From Gloeopeniophorella convolvens (lineage: Eukaryota > Basidiomycota > Agaricomycetes > Russulales): DNA of 64,000 nt. Positions 11,012-23,393 of this stretch are shown piece after piece. Position numbers and translations under genes: made by a program. Location of the stretch: contig WTXD01000008.1 of NCBI GenBank assembly GCA_022496205.1, positions 124,001 through 188,000 on the forward strand. Reading direction: 5' to 3'. Each line of letters opens with the position of its first letter. The stretch's first letter is position 1. The notes under the pieces were generated by a model. The model was given only the letters and a program-made list of their open reading frames with translations. It was not told where the DNA came from and did no database searches.

Positions 11012-12775
11012 TCAATGTTGCACGAGCACAGAATCAGCGTCGCCGCGGACCCAACCAGACCCAAGACCGCTGGGGTTCCATGCAAAGCCATTCCACGCCC
11101 GAGCGATCCCGCCCTCGCCCGCGTACGCATACGCGAGCGCCGGCGTGACCGTGGGCGTGGCTATCTTCATGGTGTCACGATCCGGTGCATGGTCGACAAA
11201 GTGCATTTGGACGGTACGTTCCTCGTTGAGGCTATCAGATGCGTCCGTCGTTGCCGGCGAAGCAGTCAGGGTAGGCGTCGGTGAGTAGTCGGATCCAGTC
11301 CCCTCGAGCGTAGGTACCCATCGTTGTGGTATTACTGTGAGGAAGGGAGCAGCCGAGGGGAGGGCGAACGCCTGCGCGGGAAGCGTACTGCTGCGTCGCA
11401 CTGCGGAGGCAGCGGCAGAGGGCGTGAAGTCCATAGATGCTACGCCGCGACTGCTGAATAACTCTCCGGCGCTCTGGCTGCGCGGCAACCCACGTTGGGC
11501 TGGCATCTTGCCAACCCAGAGTCTCCATTCAAGAGCCTCACCCAGAGCGCGCTCGCAACGGCCAATCTCCCGTGCTGGGAGACCTGCCAATTTGGCCCAC
11601 GCGCGGTTCGAGTAGCACTTGTCTTGCATGAACTTGGACGCAAGAATGAGGGATGCGAGGAAGGTGCGGCGGGGGCACAGGAGTGGCGATGGGAGAGGTG
11701 GGAGGGCAGGGAGATCTTCTGCGGTTATGTGCGAACTCTTTTCTTTTTCGCCTTGGGATTGCCAAGCAGGAGCGTCGACCATCGCGAGCGGGTTGTCGTC
11801 CAGCATCCGTACCGTCGGTGGCGTAAGGTCACTGAAGTAGCTTTCTGGATTGACGAAGTGGGACGAGTCGATGATCTCGTCAATGTCTACTTCCTCGACA
11901 GGCTCCTGAAGCCGCGGGTCGTCCGATAAGAGCACTCGAGTGCTCTGATCGGTCTCACCGCGGATACCTTGCCCAGCCTTTTCTTGTTGAACAAGCTCAG
12001 GTACCTTCGTGCGAAGAGCCTCGATATAACAAAGCGCTGTCTGAAGGACGCTACACGAGGTCCGCGATCTGCGTAGAACCTCGTGGACGAAAGCCTTCAG
12101 CGGCGCGACATGTTTACGAGACAAGTCAGCAGGCGAGAGGTCCGCATGTGTTTGTGAACGGGAAAGGACGCGAGGGGCGGAGCTGATGATGTGGGGCGAG
12201 GGTGCGGCGCGTGGTACGAAGGGGGGCGAGATGGGGGGGAGGGTAGTTGCTGCGCACATCCAACGAAGATCGCGTTGTGAGACGGGCCATTAAGGTGGAC
12301 AATATGAGGGACTGAAGGCGCTGCCGAGCACGTCGGGGTCGAAAATGCAGTAGGAATATCGTGGGGGCTCCAAATCTCGCATAGCGACTTGACTGCAACA
12401 TCTGAGTGAGGGGGAGGGGCATCTAAGCAAACCAGGCCACTGGAAGGAGTAGCGTGCCGTTGGGCGAGGAGCCGGCGCAGAAGACTCACCGACGAGGCCA
12501 GTAACGTACTTATGCTTGTGTGCTTCGCGGACTTCCTTTGCAGGTAGAGATGAGGCGCTAGGATGAAGGGGGAGTTGCTTGAGAGATTCTGGTTCGCATG
12601 TTGGGTTGTAGAGAGCGGCGGCGGGTGATGATACAGATGTTGCTGGGGTATTGAAGTATGCGTTTGACGGCGTCCGCACGGTAGAGGGGGGAATGGAGGC
12701 ATATGGCTGCCACCGGGCCCGCGTGCGAGAGGCACTGGGCCCGCGGTGGGCGAGGGAGTGTGATACAACTTGCAT
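11012..12775 (-). CDS. Pho85-type (PCL-like) cyclin
   Basis: Regulatory subunit for a cyclin-dependent kinase, PCL/Pas1 type. The cyclin box reads PLKAFVHEVLRRSRTSCSVL, QTALCYIEALRTKVPEL and, after a low-complexity insert, CPRRTFLASLILASKFMQDK, CYSNRAWAKLAGLPAREIGR, CERALGEALEWRLWVGK. This is the typical PCL layout, where Lys-Phe-Met-Gln-Asp-Lys helps contact the kinase. The Ser/Pro-rich C-terminus is about 160 residues and ends LVQH at 11012. The N-terminal exon starts MQVVSHSLAHRG at 12775. A TATA-like box lies about 80 bp upstream, so the in-frame ATG at 12850 is unlikely. A middle exon reading VKSLCEIWSPHDIPTAF joins in frame, then the exon starting SAPRVLSRSQTHADL; the boundaries of that last intron (about 150 nt) are the least certain. 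Confidence 0.88.
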
Positions 12776-12856
12776 GTTTGAGTGGGGATGTATGAGTGGT
12801 GGGCGAGCGGTGACGGCGGTCGAGAACAGACAGAAGACAGCAACAGGCAAGCAGAC

Positions 12857-12864
12857 TATTTAAA
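12857..12864 (-). promoter_or_regulatory. TATA-like box of the cyclin gene
   Basis: The minus strand reads TTTAAATA here, 80 bp before the proposed ATG at 12775. Position and sequence fit a core promoter. This helps rule out the upstream ATG at 12850, which would lie only a few bases from the box. Confidence 0.45.
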
Positions 12865-12899
12865 AGGATGTAGCATAAGACTCAGACGGGGTAGTACTG

Positions 12900-15800
12900 T
12901 TGTTTGAGGTAGAGACGGATCCAGAGGTCGAGGCAAAAGGGGAGACGGCGGGGCAGAAATTACGAGTCAGGGCGACAGGTATGAGTGGAACGGAGCACAT
13001 TTTGACCGCGGATGGATCAGGAAGGGACGGCCAGGCCTACTGTCGAGGCTGGGCTATCCGAAGAAAAAAAAGTGGGCAAGCAGCAAGGAGGCCGAGGGGA
13101 GTTAAATGACGCGGGAGGGAGTCAACGGCCGAGGCGAGAAAAGCACGGAGGAGTCAGGCTGGGCGAGTCGCGGGGGACGGGTCGTTTATAGGGGCACTGG
13201 GAACTCGAACGTCCACAAGGGCGATACGGTGGAGTCACTCCCTGTCACCCATGTCACAAGGCCGATCGAATCTGTCACACGCCATCTACGGACCCTGTCT
13301 CGCCGGCCGTTTTCGGCCGTCTCCCGCCGCCCTGCCCCGCCACGCTCCGCCCGCCTGCCAAATTCCTCCGCTTCTCGGACCCGGCTCAACTGACCTCTGA
13401 TAGTGGCGTCCGTTTCCTTGTCCTGTTGTCCTGTCACAAGTCCGTGGTGCTAGTACCCATAGGTACACATCATTCCGTGACCAGTCCTATGTTCTGTCAT
13501 CATCCTTCCATCCTCTTCTTACGATATTCTCTCCGCCTCCCAGGGCTTCGTTGATCTCCTCCTGGTAGTCCCCCGTTATGATCCCCCGTCCCGCCTCTCT
13601 CAGCGCCTCCTAGAAATACACCGCCTCTCTCAGCGCATCCTCGTAGCCTTGCTTACATTCCCTGTACCCGTGCTGCGCACCCGACTCACATTCCCGGCAA
13701 CCGGATGCTCTTCCTCTCACAGCTTTCGGCTTGCCACGCCTCTCGCACCTGCACCGCCCTCTCCCCTAGGTCACAAGTCGCTCCCACCCACTTCGATCCT
13801 CATCCATTCGTCCCGGCGCTCAGCTTTCGGGGTTCGTTCCACCAACCGCACCAATCCCTCCACTGCCTTTCCCTAACCAATGAACAGCACTCTTCATTCT
13901 GCTTCTCGCGATCCCTTTCATCAAACAGGCCCACCCAATGGGAACCCCCGTTGTTTGCCAATCTGGGGTATTCCCTTCTTCTGCCGGCCTCATCGACTCA
14001 CATGAAGAAACGCAGACAATCTACCGCGCGGACATCGATCGTTGCCTGACTCCCAGCCGACCATCAGCCAAATCCTCTCACCATGCGCGTCCTGCACCAC
14101 TACAATCAACGACAAACAGATATCGAACAAAAAATGCTACCTGTGCCATCGTGCTTCGCGAGTTCAGGGATCGATAGGTTGTGGCGTCACCGTCTTCGAT
14201 CCTAGTTTAAAGCCTCGTTTTAGCACCTTGAAACTCCGCGCGTTACCCATTTGCGTTCTCCGCACGCACTCTATAGAGCCGCGCTCTGAAACCCAGACAA
14301 GATGTGAAATCTCGGATTATGCAGCGTGTGTCACATGCTGAGCGCTGAGAGCTTGTCGTGGACAGTGCGTTGCCCAGGGTCAAGAGGCGGTATTGAACCC
14401 AGTCACTCGCTTCTAGCATCCGCAATGCGCGCAAATTTTTGCTTGCCACAAGCTCGTCGTCGCTTCGTCGCTGAGCCGAGAAGTTCCTCCGTTGCCTCCT
14501 CGGCAGTTGCACGGAAGCCGGCTGGATCTAGACTCGTCGCCTGGAGCTATTCCGACACTCGTACAGTCCGCCGAGACATGTCTTGGGACATGCACCTGTT
14601 TGGGAGACCTGTCCAGAGGCTACGGATCGCTCCTCGATTTCGGACGCTGATCGTGGGGATGGAGCCGCTCGCATAGCAGGGATCACCTCTAAATTCGACG
14701 CCGAAGCGGTAGGAATGGAGGGGCGTACTTTGGAGTCTTTACACCAGCCCTGCGCGCGTACGCACGGGAGTCAGACTTTACGGTCCCGCCAATCTCTGCG
14801 TCACCGTGACATCCACGAGGTCCCGTGAGCAAATTGACTACAAACTGGCGTAACGCCGACTCCGCTCCTACTGATCCATTCCAATGTAGGATTGTTGTCT
14901 CACGGAGCTTGCGTTGACGCCGTTAGCTCCCTTCAAGTTTTGTCCGCAAACTTTCTCTTCTGGTTCACGTACTGAGGGGAGGAATTTGACAGCCCAACGC
15001 ACGTTGTTGGCAATGTCCGCGAAGGGCACGCGCACGGTATTTGTTTCGGCTATTATCCTGGCTGTGCGCTTACCCGCCGGCGCAGTTGCATAGCGTGTGT
15101 CACCTGCCCTACTCTGACGCAAGCTTGTGCGTGCTTGACACGAGTCGGCACTTGAACCGAGTGTCACGAGCCTTTCGCGCCCACTCGGTGGCACGCCATA
15201 TGTCAACGGCTTCAGGACGGCAATTTAAAGTCATCACTCAGGTCACTTGGACGAGCAGACACATACAGGCGGAAATACTGCCATTTCAGACAGCCACATC
15301 ATCCCCCGTAGGCATCTTTCGGACCCACTTACACTTATTCGGATACTTGCGCCTAGGTAACGCACTTGTTGTATGCAATTATCTTCTGATCCTAGGCGTT
15401 CTCAGCCCCGATTGTCTCTTGAGAATCACTGACCCCTCTTCGGCTTCGCTTCAAAGGAGAATCCAAATACAACACACATTCTTGGCGCGGGCTAGCTGAA
15501 ACTCCCCGGTTTGACTGGCAGTTGGCGGATATTGTACTGCTGGAACCCCGGCCGTATCACGGAACTGCGCCACGACCTTGGGATGCTTACCTGGGTGTAT
15601 ATTCGATGTCGTATATTGTACGCTGACAGAGAGGACATACCTCTATGTGCTCTCTTCCACGGTTCCACTCTGACCGAGATTGCTACATTGGGCCCACTGA
15701 GGCTCTACTTTAGCCGGTTCTTGGTGGACTGTCACGGATGGAAGGGCCCGAGACGTTTCCGAGCAAGCACGTCCTCGATAAGATCCAGTCTCGTCGAGAC

Positions 15801-18800
15801 ATTGAAGATGCTAGGAGCCCGAATGGTAGGCCAGAATGAATGGAACCCGTGCACGCACATCTTGTGGACGATGAGTGAGAGAAGGGCGCGTAGTGACTCT
15901 TCGCCACTCACCACGGAATTGTTACTCGTGGCTGGCGAACACGAACTTAGGTCTGATCCTTGTGAATACATGCAGACACGAAACGACCTACTCATCTCAG
16001 AGGAACCATATAGAGTGTGTATATTCATTCAATAAAGTGTAGTGGTTAGTGCACATGGCCAGTGAGCAAGCCATTGCGAAGTTCGTATCATGGATGAACG
16101 TTTTCTCGCCTGGCCCACGGCGAGCTCAGGCGAGGTGAAGCCGAGACCAGAAGTGTGCGCTTTCTGAGGAGTGCCAGAGCGTTTCGACGATGGGTCCGGA
16201 GGCGAATGGAGATTGCCTTCCCAGATCGGTCCTGATCGGCCTGTCTCACAACCCCTGAGGTCCATTGCTTGTCACAATGAAGACGGATGTCCTTGACGGT
16301 CAAGATCACCCAACTGCCTGAAATGCGCTGCACAGGTTCAAAAGGAGCTCGCTGCGGTCTGAGTGACGGACGGCGTCCCCCTGTGCCCTCTGGCGTGGTA
16401 CATAGGAGTACAGACCAAAAGGCAACGTTGAACTTCTGTTGCCGTCACCCCCTTTCCGACCTACAGCAGGCTGTGTTCAGAATCGGTGGCACCAGCGGCA
16501 TATCGCCTCAAGCAGCTCACCCCGCCTCGCATCCCAGCTCAGCACGGAACGAGCCCCGGACTGATTCCCAACACGCACGAGTGCGAGCCTGAGACAGCAA
16601 TTGCGGCATGCACGTTGCCTCTCGACACACCCAGGCCAATTGAGCGTGATACTCGGTAGGTTCGTCACCGTCCATCGATAGCGGAGCCCCATATGATAGT
16701 GAAACTCCTCTTCGGGTCGCCGTACGCTGCCTCTCGGCCGGCGCTTATCGTGTGGCACGCCGTCACCGAAACGCGTGCTCGCGATGCCGATCAATGGCTC
16801 GCGCGACGGACCCACTCGAGTCACAAATAGTCATGCACGTCCACGCTGCTGAATAAGGCACGACGCGTCCGAGTCGCGCCTCCCGCGCCGCTGACGCATG
16901 CGCGCGTCGATGGTGCCACTGCCAGGGTGGCGAACGCAAGGCTAGAGCATGATCATCACGGGCGGCGCTGGCGCGTCCGGCGAGAAAGTTTTTGCCACTC
17001 GACGTTCTCGCCCTGTGCCACTGGGCCACAGTGCACCCGATGTCGCTGGCTGGTCTGAGCCCGGACGTCGCGCCTGGGATCCGCATTATCGTCGCCCTCA
17101 GCCCTCCGAATTGCCCCTCGCCTCGTGCCAGACTCATAATACCCGCATCACCAATCGAAGTGCCAGTGGTTCCGCGTGTTGTTACCGGCGACTACCCGTT
17201 TTGTTGTTGCTGCCGACGCTCACCTCGGAGGATGGGATATGGTTGTGCCTTTGTCTGGGCGCAGTGTCTCTGGCGACGTCGGTGATATGGCCTTTGGGCC
17301 TCTTCTGGATCATGTTTATCTTTCTTCATTGATGCAGACCTTGGGCACCCCGGTGATGGAGGAAGCTTCGCCAATGAATCCACAGTCTATTCTGATTGTT
17401 CTGAGATCGTGAAGCTCTTTGTATAGCCAACAAACGTCGCCAACGTCACTCTGTAGGAGTTACTGGGCGTCACGGCAATCATCGGGTTTGCCACCATGCC
17501 CAGGCACCACAACTATCCGTTCCACGAAAAGGACGTCACACACCGACAATAGGTTGAACGCCCCATGAGCGACCACAGAAAGATTCGAGTTCCATCTGAA
17601 GGCCGTGGACGGTTTGGTTTCCGACGTTGTGCGCACTGAGTACAGTCCCTGGCACGGCCTTCCGCAGAAGCCAATACCAATTGCTCTGCAACGCGTGCGC
17701 CCCGCGTCACGCTTCGTCGCTTTAGAACATTCGTCATTCGTCTCCTGAAAGTTTGAGTTAAACAACTTTATGAAATGCAGCGCCCCGCCTGCATGCACGT
17801 CTTCTTGCTTATTCCCCTTGGCTGTCGGGAAACGCACCTCAGCGCTGCTGTAGGGCTGACTCAAACCCGCAGCACTAGCGTGATTGGCATGACCTCTGTG
17901 TCCCTGATGTGGGAGGAGGGCACACACTCCTTTCCCGGCTCATTCAGCACGGAGCGTATGTGGATCGCCTTCGCTATTTCTGGGAAACGGGCTCATGGGC
18001 GGCGAGAAGCAGACGTAGGCCGGGGCCACATTTGCGCCGGCATGGCACGGCGCGTTCGGCGGTGCCTTGCTGCTGGACACCGCGAAGTTGAGCATTGCGC
18101 TGCGCCGGCGCGCCACCGGACACGGCCTACGGGTCACGTCTGCGAATCGCATATAAAATACGGAGGGTCCCGTGCGCACGTTAATGCCCGCAGAACCCGG
18201 GAGAGCAGGGCGCAACTCGCTACTTGGGCTGGGACGACTCCGGGCCCGTGACGAGATAAAGGAGCCAGAGGCCGCGTTTGTGGGGATGGCACATGCGCTC
18301 GCTTCGCGCGCGATCATCGGCGCTGAATATGCTTGGGGCTTGGCTGCGTGTGCTGGTCGTGTTCTCTTGTCTGCTGCGGAGGCGTTCTGGGCGCGGAGGC
18401 CTCCGGGACAGAGGCTGTCCCCCAGCGGGTTGTGCTGCTGGCGACGGGGCCCACTGCGCATCTTACGGGAGTAGAACCGTTGCGTCGGCGTAAAAAAGTC
18501 TCTTCTTGCTCTATGTGAGTGCATGTCCGCAGCCAACCAGTGTGTGCGGGTTTGCTGAGCAAGAGGCTGTGTAGGTGCGCATCAGGGCGTGACGCCAATG
18601 TGCAGCTCGGCGCCCAAACGGCGGCTCACCTCAGCTCGCTTCGTCGATCATCACAAATGCACTGAGCGCCTAGAAACGTATTCGAACTTCAAGCTTCCAG
18701 CTTCACCACCGACTATAATTGGCTCTGCGCCGGGGGCTCTTTCGCTGGATGAGCTCATCTATCTCCCGTGCCGGAGGAAGCGGAAGCGACAGCCTCCTGG

Positions 18801-19500
18801 GAGAGTCGGTACGTGCGCAGGTCGATAGTGCGCGATACGTAGCCCGATGTGACGGAGCGATTTAACATTGAATACGGCTTTGCTTTGTGCCATGTAGAGC
18901 CGATTCCAGAGTCAGCGGGATTTACAGGATGCCGAGCCTGAGCATGATGCTGAGTGCAAGCCTCACGACACGTCACCATGCTGCCCGACGCGTTGCCTAT
19001 TTTTGGAGGCAGTTCCTTGTCGCCGGCCGTCTTCAAGACCAGAGGAGACCACTGAGCCTCAATGACGCGCCGGACATTGTACACGCTCCTTGTCACATCA
19101 AGCTTGAATATGGAGCAGGGTTATGTGACTACACGGCGCCACAGACAGTCGACTCCACTGGCCTCAAAGGCCAAGGTTTTGACCTTGTGCCCCTAGGGGC
19201 AGTCCGGGGGTGATTTTCTGGCTGACGGCAAGAGCGCGGGAGACACGTATAGCGACGGCGAAGGTAGATCGGCGTAAGGCAGTCAGTTGCTCGCGCAACA
19301 GTGACCATGGGACTGCAAGCTGGACCGAGGCGGGTTTGGAATGTGTCGCTGGTTTACAGGGATACCACTCCACCGGCACTGACAATCACTCGCCGTTTCT
19401 CACCTGCGATCCTCTTCAACCACACATCCCGCCCTCTGATCTAACACGCGTTGATCACTTCCTCCTCCAGCAGGGATTTCTTACTCCACGCACACGCTCC
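12900..19500. other. Gene-poor block of about 6.6 kb
   Basis: No gene could be supported over this long interval, unusual for such a compact window. Open frames are short (the longest, 17940-18536 minus and 15511-16035 plus, are under 200 codons), show no known domain, and do not extend through plausible introns. The part at 13480-13900 is pyrimidine-rich, as in fungal promoters or untranslated regions. One fragment near 14050-14160 has two CXXC pairs but no gene model. No terminal repeats, transposase or reverse transcriptase motifs were seen. Very decayed transposon sequence, a noncoding transcript or a lineage-specific gene remain possible. Confidence 0.45.
13591..13641. repeat. Short direct repeat, 30-bp period
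   Basis: The segment CCGCCTCTCTCAGCGC followed by MTCCT occurs twice, starting at 13591 and 13621, with one difference in the matched 21 bp. It looks like a simple local duplication in pyrimidine-rich sequence. Confidence 0.8.
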
Positions 19501-19543
19501 CAATACCTGACTCCCGTTCTGTTTTCAACTTATGCCACCTGAC

Positions 19544-20751
19544 ATGAAGTTGTCTGCTAGCATCACTGTCCTTTCTCTCCTTCTCGGATCTGTGGCTGTC
19601 CCGGCACCTTTGCACACTGATGACGCTACCCTCCATAGGCAGCATCATGTTGTACGTGCTCATGCATGGCGGACCATTCCAAGTCGCGCCTCTACCAGGA
19701 AACGTTGCAGGCCCAAGTCCTCGGGCGGTGGTTCTCCATCCAATAGTACATCCGCTGCTGCGACTTCGCACACGAACAGTGCCCTTGCCAAACCAGTTGC
19801 CGACGAATCTGGTCTAATTGGAGTAAACCCAGGTAAATGCAACCCAATTGGCGCAACCGGTATGTACTATGTACCAAAGCCGCTCTGCATCCGCTGCATA
19901 GTCTAACTGCACCTGTATCCAGCGGAAATTACGTCAGCGGACCCAATGGCAACATCGACTGGACCAACTGCGGTATCACCAGTGGTGGCTGGGCGCCGCC
20001 GCGCGTTGAAATCGGGCAGCTCAAGACTGTCACCCTGGAGAGCGCGAGACGCACCGCGTTTGCGCCCTGCACCGATGAGATGATCGCCACATTCAACAAG
20101 TACGGGAATGAACTCGGCGGTTAGTCTCCTTGAATACATCCTCGGGGGTCATTTATCTGATCGTGGCAACCAGTCCCTCCGATCATGCTCGCTTCTTTCG
20201 CGATGCAGGAGAGTAGTTGCAATCCTGCAACTATCGGTGGCGCCAGCGAAAAAGGTCTTATGCAGATTACACCGCAGAAGTGCGAAGGCGCACCGCGCAA
20301 CGACTGCTTGAATATCGTGAGTTTTTTCTGGGCTAGTGCGAGGTGACTGCTCAGAAAGGCTTAGGATTTCAATATCGGGGCTGGTGCTAAGTACTTCGCC
20401 AACGTCCTCGAATACAATAATGGCGACGTGTTCCAAACTGTAGGAATGTACAACGGTTGGAACCTTGGGATGATTTATGTACGTCACACGTTGCAAGTTA
20501 TGTCACCTCGCGCCACCATTGCTGATATCCCTGGGTTAGGCTGACACCACGCGCGCCGCTCATACCTCGTGCTGCAGATGCCAAAGAAATCTCGACTAGT
20601 GCGTAGCGCCCGTCGATGTCGCGAGGGCAGTGCTGACGCGTCCAGTATCCATCAGTATGTTAATGGCTGGCTGCAGTGCGTGAACGTTTACGACGGCAAA
20701 GTAGTTTTAGGCAAATACTTCAACCTGGACGTATGCCCCGGCAAAGACTGA
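19544..20751 (+). CDS. Secreted GH23 lysozyme / lytic transglycosylase-like protein
   Basis: Secreted peptidoglycan-active enzyme of the SLT/GH23 type, modelled at 312 residues in six exons whose lengths add up in frame (939 nt). A signal peptide starts at ATG 19544 (MKLSASITVLSLLLGSVAVP). A Ser/Thr-rich, basic linker of about 80 residues follows. The catalytic domain begins GNYVSGPNGNIDWTNCGI and has the characteristic blocks FAMQESSCNPATIG (Glu of the ESS motif is the expected acid catalyst), ASEKGLMQITPQKC, NIGAGAKYFANVLEYN and TVGMYNGWNLGM. The C-terminus is Cys-rich and aromatic (CQRNLDYIHQYVNGWLQC), ending VCPGKD. Introns used: 19864-19922, 20120-20173, 20317-20364, 20479-20539, 20599-20645. 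In fungi this family is expected to act on bacterial cell walls; bacterial origin by transfer is an inference. Confidence 0.9.
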
Positions 20752-20997
20752 TTTGCAATATACCATACTAAAGACTTGTCACCGTACGCCCTGCTGGTAG
20801 TACAGCATACTAGTAGTAGTTTACGACTAATGCAGCGAAGACAGCTAGAGCCTATCAGTTGAAGATAATCTATGATCTCTGATTGTCTGATAACTGAGAT
20901 GTCGATCGGGCCGTGTTCCCGATGAGCGTGGACGGAAAGTCGGATGGCCGCCGTTGCACTCGACGCAGACCGAGATACGATTACTAGGAAGGCAAAC

Positions 20998-23393
20998 ATG
21001 AGCGACTCCACTAGCTCCTCTCCATCCCTTCCTTCGTCTACCCCACCGACCTCTGTGCCATCACCGGCAATCGCAACATTGAGTTTGTCAGATGTAAAAG
21101 AAGTTACAGACCAGGACAGGGAGAAGGCCGCACGGCTCAAGGCCGACGCAAACAAGGCCTTTACTAGTATGTCGTGCAAACACGACTACGCTGGTTTCTG
21201 TGCTCATCTCGGCCCCTTGACCAGGCCACGATTTTCCGCGTGCTGCTCAGCTATACTCCGACGCGATCGAGCTTAATCCGCTCGATGCGACTCTCTTCTG
21301 CAATCGCGCATATACCCGCATCAAACTCGAGGAGCATGGATACGCGTTACACGACGCAGGTAATTCTCCGCGCTGTCCTATCTTGCAGACAGATATAGAC
21401 GTCCTGCCGCAGCACGAGCGATAGAGATCAACCCTAAGTATGCCAAAGCGTACTACCGGTGCGTACCCTCTGCCGCGGTCTGTCCGTCATACACAACTAA
21501 TGATGTCGTTACGATGCCTCAGTCGCGCAATGTGTCATATACAGATACTCAAGCCGCAGCAGGCTATTGCTGATCTAAAGAGGGTGCTCGCGCTCGAGCC
21601 GCAAAACGCGCAGATCCGAAAAGAGCTTGAGTCGACGCAGAAACTTGTGCGGAGGATCGAGTTCGAGAAGGCTATTGAGATGGAAGAAGAGAAGAGTGCC
21701 GTCGAAAGGTGTCTTGAGATCATTGCCGAGGGTATGTCGGTTCACTTTTCTTATCGTAACCCGAGCTCACACCTACGTAAGGCGCTTGCGAGGTGGAGAA
21801 AGCGTACGCAGGTCCTAAGCTTGAGAAAACGGAAGATGGGAAGTACAAGATCACTCTAGAATTCCTACGATCTATGATCCAATGGTTTAAAGACGGGAAG
21901 AGTCTTCCTCGCCGATATGCATGGGAAATCGTTCTCGGAGCACATGACCACTTCGTGAAGGAGCAGAGTCTCGTGGACGTAAAACTGGACGAAGGCGTTA
22001 CGATCGACGTTATTGGGGACGTACACGGTAACACCTTTATTCCTCATCTCCAACAGTCTAATATTTATACATGCCCAGGACAATTCTACGACGTCTTGCA
22101 TTTATTATCACTGACTGGGGAGCCATCAGAGAAGCATTTCCTACTTATGAACGGTGACCTCGTCGACCGCGGTTCGTGGTCGATTGAGGTTATCCTGACA
22201 GCCTTTGCTTTCAAGTGTGAGCAGGGATTGGATTCGTTCCCGTGTACACATCTCACCCCTGGATAATTCCTTTTTAGGGTTATACCCCAGTAACATGTTC
22301 ATCAATCGCGGAAATCATGAAGCGAAGGAGATGAATCGGACGTATGGTTTCGAAGGCGAGGCGAAACATAAGCATGGCGAACAATCTTACAAGGTGTGCT
22401 CTGTTCGCAAGTGTCATCCAATGCGCCCTGACTTCGCCTCTCCAAGTTGTTTGCTCACGTCTTCACGACGAGTGCGTGTCGTAGCATGACGGTTCATTTG
22501 CATGGCTTCCTCTTACGAGAAATACAGTGCCCCTTGCCACCCTTATCAGCGCAACCCAGCCTCCGGCAACCACAAAGGGTGCAATCCTCTCACCAGAGGG
22601 CCTCAAGAGATACTTTGTCACCCATGGTGGTCTTTTCAGCAAGGACGGCGTAACTCTCGACGAGATCCGCGCAATTAACCGAATCGGCCGCCAACCAGGA
22701 ACTGAGGGTTTGATGTGTAAGTTTTTGTCTAGCCTCATAGTTAACGTAGTATCACTCACTCGCCTTTGTAGGTGAGGTTCGTTTTCAGGCTCCATCTGGC
22801 GACGGAGGCCGAACGCTGAGCGGAATTCCAGCTTCTTTGGACAGATCCACAAGAGTTACCTGGACGGGGACCTAGCAAACGCGTGGGTCTAGTCGATCAG
22901 GTGGCTCGTGGTCTCTGACGAATACATTCCGATTAGGGTGTTGGCATTGCGTTTGGCCCCGACGTGACTCGGCGGTGGTGCGAGTTGAACGGTGTGACTG
23001 GTATCATGCGTAGTCATGAGGTGCGGCAAGGTACGAAGACAAGTAGACGACCTCTTATCCATTCGCTAATGATAATTCCGTCTAGATGGTTATGCCATCG
23101 AGCACGATGGTCTATGCACAACGGTATTGTCGCTGGCCTTCAACATAAGGGATTTGCTCACCGTACCCACAGGTCTTCTCCGCGCCGAACTATGTTGACC
23201 AAGGAGGCAACAAGGGTGCCTTTGTGCGTCTTCGAATTTTTCGGCGCGCTGAAGGTCATCTCATCGCCTTATCCGATAGATCCGCATAGATGCTAAGGGC
23301 ACGCAGGAGTATGTGCAGTTCGAGGCGCAGCCCCACCCGAATATTCGTCCTATGGCGTATCAGACAGGAGGCTTAGCGAACCTGATGATGTAG
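20998..23393 (+). CDS. PPT1: Serine/threonine protein phosphatase 5 with TPR domain
   Basis: Ortholog of PP5/Ppt1, a phosphatase that docks to Hsp90 through its TPR domain. After a Ser/Pro-rich leader, the TPR repeats read [67 protein letters not shown] and [18 protein letters not shown]. The catalytic domain keeps all metal and phosphate motifs: [53 protein letters not shown] and VFSAPNYVD. It ends [11 protein letters not shown] at 23391. More than a dozen short exons are needed. One is only 5 nt (22772-22776) and is required to read [12 protein letters not shown]. No disabling change was found, so the enzyme should be active. Protein length is about 540 residues, normal for the family. Confidence 0.95.
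22772..22776 (+). other. Predicted 5-nt micro-exon in PP5
   Basis: The exon GTGAG lies between introns 22717-22771 (GTAAG...TAG) and 22777-22831 (GTTCG...CCAG). Including it reads Met-Cys-Glu-Leu-Leu-Trp, which is the PP5 consensus. Skipping it breaks the frame. Automated gene callers will usually miss it. Confidence 0.8.

Noticed and set aside
14330..14420. tRNA-like T-arm (GGGTTCAATACC on the minus strand)
   Set aside because: The T stem does not pair and no D arm or acceptor stem fits around it.
15511..16035. Plus-strand frame of 174 codons
   Set aside because: No recognised motif; residue use does not look like a folded protein and no exons join to it.
17940..18536. Minus-strand frame of 198 codons in the gene-poor block
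   Set aside because: Composition is that of random GC-rich sequence. No domain, no intron pattern and no matching neighbours could be seen.
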